A stretch of DNA of 64,000 nucleotides from Zongyangia gallinarum (GTDB taxonomy: Bacteria > Bacillota > Clostridia > Oscillospirales > Ruminococcaceae). The notes beneath the pieces are model-generated. The model searched no databases and was not told the origin of the DNA. It saw nothing but the letters and a program-made list of their open reading frames with translations. Positions 62,684-64,000 of this stretch are shown here, piece by piece (positions within the stretch are counted from its first letter, which is position 1; every line of letters begins with the position of its first letter). The position numbers and the translations under genes are program-made. The DNA is taken from positions 1 through 64,000 of the forward strand of contig CAJFQY010000011.1 of the NCBI GenBank assembly GCA_904419315.1, given 5' to 3'.

Positions 62684-64000
62684 TCATAGCTCGGAAAGTT
62701 CAGACATGGATTTTTTCAGATTGGTCAGCGCTACCTTAGTTTCTGCGGTGGTTTCACCCAGCAGGCTTGCAATCTCCTGAGCGACCCTCATCTGTTTGAC
62801 AATGACTTTTTGTGCAATGTCCACGGTGGAATCGCGGAGAGACTCCATCTGTTTTTTATGCTGCTCTTCTTCAGAGATATCCTTGACGAAGACCAAATAC
62901 ATACCATGTTCTTTAATATAAAGGATGGTTTGTTCTACTGTTTTATCGGATTCATCTACATGTACTTTCTTGGTGACAGCCTTTCCTTCACTTTTAGCGG
63001 TGTCGAAGTCAGGCTCACCATAAAAGGCGGGAATAGGATAGCCCAGGATTTCTCCACGATTTACTTGATAAATATCCTCTGCCATGGGATTGATGTCCTG
63101 TACATTCAGATCCTCATCTAGCGCCAAAATAGCGTTGGGGGAATGCTCCGTAATGGTGCTGGACATATTTTCTGCCCTCTCGCGGAAGAAGGGAAGACAC
63201 ATATTAATATCCGCTTTACCTTGGAAAACTGCAACCGCTTTTTCACGACATGAATGATAGCCACAACTGCCACAATTTAGCTCATCCTCCGGCGTCAGCT
63301 TACCGATTTTTGCGAGGATAGCTCTAATTTCTTCTTCTGTCGGCATATCCCGCCGGACAGAACGGTTGGTAAAGACACGGGGATGTGGGAATTCGATGGT
63401 AGAGGTGGGGGCAGGATTTTCATCCTGAGGCATGGGGGCATCGTCAATCATTGTTTCAGTGACCAGCAGGCTCTTGTGACCCATCCGCATAATAGGGCCG
63501 CCAATACATCCGCCCGGGCAGATATTGGCTTCAACAAACAGACCCTCTACCAGACCATCGCGGATGGCATCGAAAACCTCCATACAACGGCTGATGCCAT
63601 CGACAGCAACAGGCCGATAATGGTGAAATTTTTCGTCGGGTATGGTCTTGAGAATACCTGTAGTTTTGGGATAAAGACGAGAAACTGGATTGCTCACACC
63701 GGTGGCTTCACTGTCCTGGACATCCATGGAAACGCCAGCGCTGTCCATCCACTTTTGGATGCCAGCAAAGGTTAGAGCGTAGTTGACAAAGCCGCCGGCC
63801 AATGGATCAGAGGCTTCATTTTTTTTGGAAAGGCAAGGCCCGATGAAAGCTACCTTGATATCTCCGTAAGTTTCACGCATCAGCTTGGCATGAGCCATCA
63901 TGGGAGAGGAGACAGGGGCCAGATTTTTAATCAGCTCCGGATAATACCGCTCTACCAGCATGACCACAGAGGAGCATGCGGTGGCAATAATATTTTTCAT
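62684..64000 (-). CDS. Sensory [FeFe]-hydrogenase-like protein with PAS domain (partial, N-terminus beyond window)
   Basis: At least 438 residues; the 5' end lies beyond position 64000. H-cluster motifs in degenerate group-C (HydS) form: L1 TACSSVV (not TSCCPxW), L2 GPCLSKKNEA, L3 EANICPGGCIGG. A further cluster motif CGSCGYHSC follows (about 243-251), then a PAS domain (about 285-375, NAILALDEDLNVQDINPMAEDIY) and a C-terminal coiled coil. It probably senses H2 or redox state rather than turning over H2 for energy. The next gene is a PP2C phosphatase. The ATG at the window edge is unlikely to be the true start. Confidence 0.92.
   Translation of the reverse strand: MKNIIATACSSVVMLVERYYPELIKNLAPVSSPMMAHAKLMRETYGDIKVAFIGPCLSKKNEASDPLAGGFVNYALTFAGIQKWMDSAGVSMDVQDSEATGVSNPVSRLYPKTTGILKTIPDEKFHHYRPVAVDGISRCMEVFDAIRDGLVEGLFVEANICPGGCIGGPIMRMGHKSLLVTETMIDDAPMPQDENPAPTSTIEFPHPRVFTNRSVRRDMPTEEEIRAILAKIGKLTPEDELNCGSCGYHSCREKAVAVFQGKADINMCLPFFRERAENMSSTITEHSPNAILALDEDLNVQDINPMAEDIYQVNRGEILGYPIPAFYGEPDFDTAKSEGKAVTKKVHVDESDKTVEQTILYIKEHGMYLVFVKDISEEEQHKKQMESLRDSTVDIAQKVIVKQMRVAQEIASLLGETTAETKVALTNLKKSMSELSEL

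Overview
This 64 kb window looks like the chromosome of an anaerobic, low-to-mid GC Gram-positive of class Clostridia, probably a gut-type member of the Oscillospirales/Eubacteriales. The reasons are T-box leaders, TTG/GTG starts behind strong AGGAGG sites, rubredoxin with a flavodiiron protein, split transketolase, a sensory-type [FeFe]-hydrogenase protein, and the Firmicutes gene orders dnaG-sigA, miaB-ricA-mutS-mutL-miaA-hfq and yggS-sepF-ylmH-divIVA-ileS-lspA-rluD. The exact genus cannot be told from the sequence. I see no phage, insertion sequence, CRISPR array, rRNA or tRNA gene.

Layout. 0-1.8 kb: end of dnaG, sigA and an Rrf2 regulator. 1.8-4.45 kb (minus): a T-box leader followed by an XRE-cupin regulator and an AMP-forming acyl-CoA ligase. 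4.5-7.9 kb (minus): a small HMA-like protein and a regulator/ABC-2 transporter operon. 8.3-12.1 kb: a 1240-residue secreted SGNH esterase with a sortase-type tail. 12-16 kb: single genes (flavin reductase, nucleotidyltransferase, Fe-S aldo/keto reductase, TfoX and GyrI-like proteins). 16-21 kb: uvrBA. 21-24 kb: rubredoxin, flavodiiron protein and a GH13 glycosidase. 24-43 kb: a long housekeeping run covering tRNA modification, mismatch repair, Hfq, division, ileS, lspA, rluD and transketolase. 44-47.6 kb: araR-araB-araD with two recognisable AraR operators. 48-53.3 kb (minus): a glycerol regulon (glpP, glpK, and an anaerobic G3P-dehydrogenase-like trio with a terminator leader). 54.2-56.9 kb: a second T-box, XRE-cupin, acyl-CoA ligase cassette. 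57-58.3 kb: CarD and a DUF4364 gene broken by an assembly gap. 58.5-61.3 kb (minus): an ECF sigma factor overlapping a membrane beta-propeller gene. 61.4-64 kb (minus): a SpoIIE-type phosphatase and the C-terminal part of a sensory [FeFe]-hydrogenase protein.

The most interesting system is the pair of paralogous cassettes at the two ends of the window. Each has a consensus promoter, a complete T-box riboswitch with intrinsic terminator, an XRE-cupin regulator and an acyl-CoA ligase. Both T-boxes carry a UGGU bulge (tRNA discriminator A73), and their specifier loops can be read in the same register as GUC (Val) and AUC (Ile). This suggests that starvation for valine or isoleucine switches on activation of branched short-chain acids (isobutyrate, 2-methylbutyrate). 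Their CoA esters can be reductively carboxylated to the 2-oxo acid precursors of Val and Ile. The substrate assignment is inference; the leaders and gene order are seen directly.
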